From positions 1,302,001 to 1,366,000 of the forward strand of contig NW_008805065.1 in NCBI RefSeq assembly GCF_000004825.1: 64,000 nucleotides of DNA, read 5' to 3'. The DNA comes from Heterostelium album PN500 (taxonomy: Eukaryota > Evosea > Eumycetozoa > Acytosteliales > Acytosteliaceae). Of the stretch, positions 61,644 through 64,000 are shown piece after piece. Both the position numbers and the translations under genes were made by a program. Under the pieces are notes generated by a model. It searched no databases. It saw nothing but the letters and a program-made list of their open reading frames with translations, and was not told the DNA's origin. How positions within the stretch are numbered: position 1 is the stretch's first letter; the number at the start of each line of letters is the position of its first letter.

Positions 61644-63292
61644 TTTAAAACTCCCCCCTTCCCCATAATATCTTTGACTCTGAGCGATATAAGCAACTAT
61701 CGCCACTGTCAGATATTCGATACAGTATCCAATCAACCAATACATCAAAAACTTGAGGGTTTGCGACCGTATTGGCTGAGCGAATCGATGCAGATGAAAA
61801 GGTTTTCCCGAAAAGTTATAATCAACTCTTTCCTACGACCTACCAGTTGCAACTTTCACTCTATTTTTTTTTGGATATCAACCGACTCAAATTCATCAAT
61901 CACAAAACAAATCACCAACCATTCAACCAACCCAAACAATGTTAAAAAAAAAAACAAAAAAATATATATTTCTTTTTCAAGAAAAGCTTGCCGAGGGCTT
62001 TCTTCAATATTAATAATACAAAATATCTAGTTTTCAATCAAATCATAATTACAATCCACCCACTCCAACCAATCCAACTCCCACCAAAAAACATTCACCA
62101 AAGAACGAAAATCTATGGTTCCTGGATAAATCATCCATCAGCGAATTACTACCTCATTCTTTGATTTAATTTTAAATTAATAAAAATGTGAAGCGAGGCA
62201 CACTTCGTATGGGTCAATTTCAAACAATTCTACTTTGATTAGTTAGAATTTAGAGAGATTGTCTTTTTGAAGTTGTTTTTGTACTTTCAAAAAAAAAAAA
62301 AAAAAACAAACATAAGAAGAAAATATATAATTTTCTTCTTTTTAAAAAAAAACTTTATTCTGATTGGATACCTACAACCCCATTTCTTTGTTATCAAACT
62401 CTCACATCATCTCAGTGTATATCAAATTAATTAAGAATTTATGAAAAATAATTGCAAAATAAAAAATATTGTTTGAATTTATTCTAAATTTTATTATTTT
62501 ATCCAAAGATATTTGATTAGATAATTTAATTAATCTAAAAAACAACAACAATTAATCGATTCCAAAATTTAATTTATAGTTTTTTTTGAACCTGGTCCAC
62601 ATTTAGATTTCTTTAAAAACATACCCAGGAATGAAAATGTCGGGGCTTTCAGCAGTTAAACCTTTTTAATTTCAGAGAGACCAAAAAAAAAAAAAAAAAA
62701 AAAAATTCCCAGGTGTATTAAATCTAAAAAGGTTAAAGTGTCAATTTTTTGTCGACATTTAATTTTTGCAATCAACCTGGTATGAAAAAGTGTATATGAT
62801 GATGTAAATACCAGAAACTCCACAAATAATACATACTGAAAAAAATAGTACTATTTTTTTAATAATTTTTTTTAAATATTTAAGTGAATTGTATTTTTTC
62901 CAGTAATATTATCAGTTCAAAAATAATGAAACAGAGTTAAATATTATCATATTGATCTGGTATTGTTTAAATATAAAAGATCTTCTTTGAATCCCTGTTT
63001 TTTTTATCTCATCCTATATTATTTTTTATAACTGCCTGTCAAAATAATTTTTATTAAATAAATTTTTTTTCTTTTATAATTAAGCGAAAATACTATTTTG
63101 AATTAAAATCAAAATTTTGATGAACAAATAAAGATATGATCTTTGTTATACTTTTGTGTTTTTACTGTTTAATGAAAAAACGAATTTCATTCTGAGCTGA
63201 TCAAAAAACTTTTTTTTTTTTAAAAATTTAATCATATTTATTGATCATTGATCATTAATTGTCAATTAATTAATCTGAATCACACACTCGGG
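61644..63292. other. Intergenic region with imperfect hairpin
   Basis: The 3' flank of the PH/LysM gene, with pyrimidine-rich residual sequence to about 62160, then A+T-rich DNA. An imperfect inverted repeat (62632-62770, listed separately) lies in the middle. No gene seen. The last 300 bp is the promoter of the following gene. Confidence 0.5.
62632..62770. repeat. Imperfect inverted repeat around an A-tract
   Basis: The left arm contains AAATGTCGGGG, TTAAACCTTTTTAATTT and CAGGA. The right arm, read in reverse complement, contains AAATGTCGAC, CTTTAACCTTTTTAGATTT and ACACCT. The arms of about 50 nt flank a run of about 25 A. CCTGGT or CCAGG words sit at both outer and inner edges. It could be a foldback transposon remnant, a terminator-like or regulatory hairpin, or an RNA. 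Confidence 0.45.
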
Positions 63293-64000
63293 ATGTTGGG
63301 TTACAGGTTATTGCGATCAAATATTGTTAAATATGGTCACATTGAAAGACCACTTCATTACAGTACTGTAGCTTCGTCTTTTCATCATCATCAATCAAAC
63401 AATCATTCATTTGTATCGCCACCACAATCCACACCTAAGATCGCTTCAATAACTACTAAAAGCAAACAAAATAATAATAATAATAATGATAACGATGCTA
63501 ATAAAATAATTACACAATCTAAATATAAAAATCCACCTGACTTTGCACCAAGCTCAATCGAACCATGGGCATCTACTTATAAAAATAATAAAGTGGCCGC
63601 ATATAAAGAGTAAGTAATATAGATAGTATCATCCATTATAGTGAAGTTCAATTAATAGTAACTTTTATCAATCACATCTATTTATTTAAATTTAGATTAA
63701 GAATATTAATTGATAGTAAAACAAAAGGATTACATTTCTATTTGGATGTTTTTGAATTCACTAGAAAGATGGCAGATGATCAGGGTGAACCTATGACTTT
63801 GTTGTTACTCAATCTGCTGTTGGAGGCAGCTACATCGTTGAAAGGTGACAAGAAGTTCATCTCTGCTATCATTAAAGAGATCAATATCGTATCGGATGAA
63901 GATTTTGGCAGTAAGACACACGAAATCATGTTGTCCTACTATTTGGAGCGTGGTAGCATTGCAGGAATCTCCTCACAACTCAGAAGCATCAAGAAAAAAA
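63293..64000 (+). CDS. Probable mitochondrial helical-repeat (PPR-like) protein, 5' part
   Basis: Exon 1 is 63293-63609 and exon 2 starts at 63696 and runs off the window. The first ATG is at 63293; upstream codons in frame are not ATG. The N-terminus (MLGYRLLRSNIVKYGHIERP) is basic, Arg/Ser/Tyr rich and lacks acids for the first 17 residues, like a mitochondrial presequence. A Ser/Asn-rich linker follows. Exon 2 encodes helical pairs (LRILIDSKTKGLHFYLDVFE, MTLLLLNLLLEAATSLKG) reminiscent of pentatricopeptide repeats. If so, it acts on organellar RNA. The family call is tentative because only about 200 residues are visible. Confidence 0.6.

Noticed and set aside
60951-61748. 265-codon minus-strand frame
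   Set aside because: Antisense to the LysM/UBA part of a well-supported gene; its sequence shows no domain and its codon pattern mirrors the sense gene.
1-64000. tRNA genes
   Set aside because: I looked for B-box words like GGTTCGAATCC on both strands and found none with a matching A-box and stem.

Overview
The window is nuclear DNA of a dictyostelid social amoeba. Non-coding DNA is extremely A+T rich with long homopolymers. Introns are short (about 55-110 nt), GT-AG and A+T rich. Coding regions carry poly-Q, poly-N and poly-T tracts, and several genes have orthologues typical of amoebozoans. Coding sequence such as the PRPF6 and HUWE1 orthologues is clearly less A+T biased than I would expect of D. 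discoideum. A relative such as Cavenderia or Polysphondylium/Heterostelium is therefore more likely, but this is inference. I saw no tRNA, rRNA or CRISPR, and no retro-element or virus-like element.

Layout. 0-9 kb: a small secreted protein (-), then a DDE-transposase-like locus (+) with a long Q/N/T-rich 3' reading frame, then about 3 kb of gene-poor DNA. 9-15 kb: asparagine synthetase (+), an ankyrin-repeat protein (+) and an SR-type nuclear cyclophilin (-). 15-25 kb: a long leader-like stretch, a dual-acylated low-complexity protein (+), the U5 snRNP factor PRPF6 (+), and a tandem pair of small Lys/Glu-rich proteins with identical gene structure (+). 25.6-36.3 kb: a seven-exon, about 3,400-residue HUWE1/UPL1-type HECT ubiquitin ligase (+). 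36.5-38.5 kb: a three-copy family of small N-myristoylated proteins with LRAT/PPPDE-like His and Cys motifs. One copy is intact, one has lost both motifs, and one is a pseudogene. 39-44 kb: an unrecognised multi-pass membrane protein (+) facing an F-box/kelch protein (-). 44-48.6 kb: a gene desert. 48.6-57.5 kb: a four-EF-hand protein (+), a MAPEG enzyme (-), a B-box/DUF2009 (UPF0652) protein (+), the GET3 ATPase (-) and an O-methyltransferase (-). 57.5-64 kb: a long upstream region, a zinc-finger/PH/LysM/UBA-like protein (+), and the 5' part of a probable mitochondrial helical-repeat protein running off the window (+).

Most genes are housekeeping: amino-acid synthesis, splicing, ubiquitylation and tail-anchored protein insertion. 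They are separate transcription units and I see no functional cluster. The novelty is in the accessory parts: the DDE-like locus, the triplicated His/Cys family, the membrane protein at 39 kb, and a transmembrane reading frame lacking an ATG that splices in frame onto the DUF2009 gene.

Introns and junctions were called by eye from GT-AG sites and reading-frame continuity. No database search was possible.
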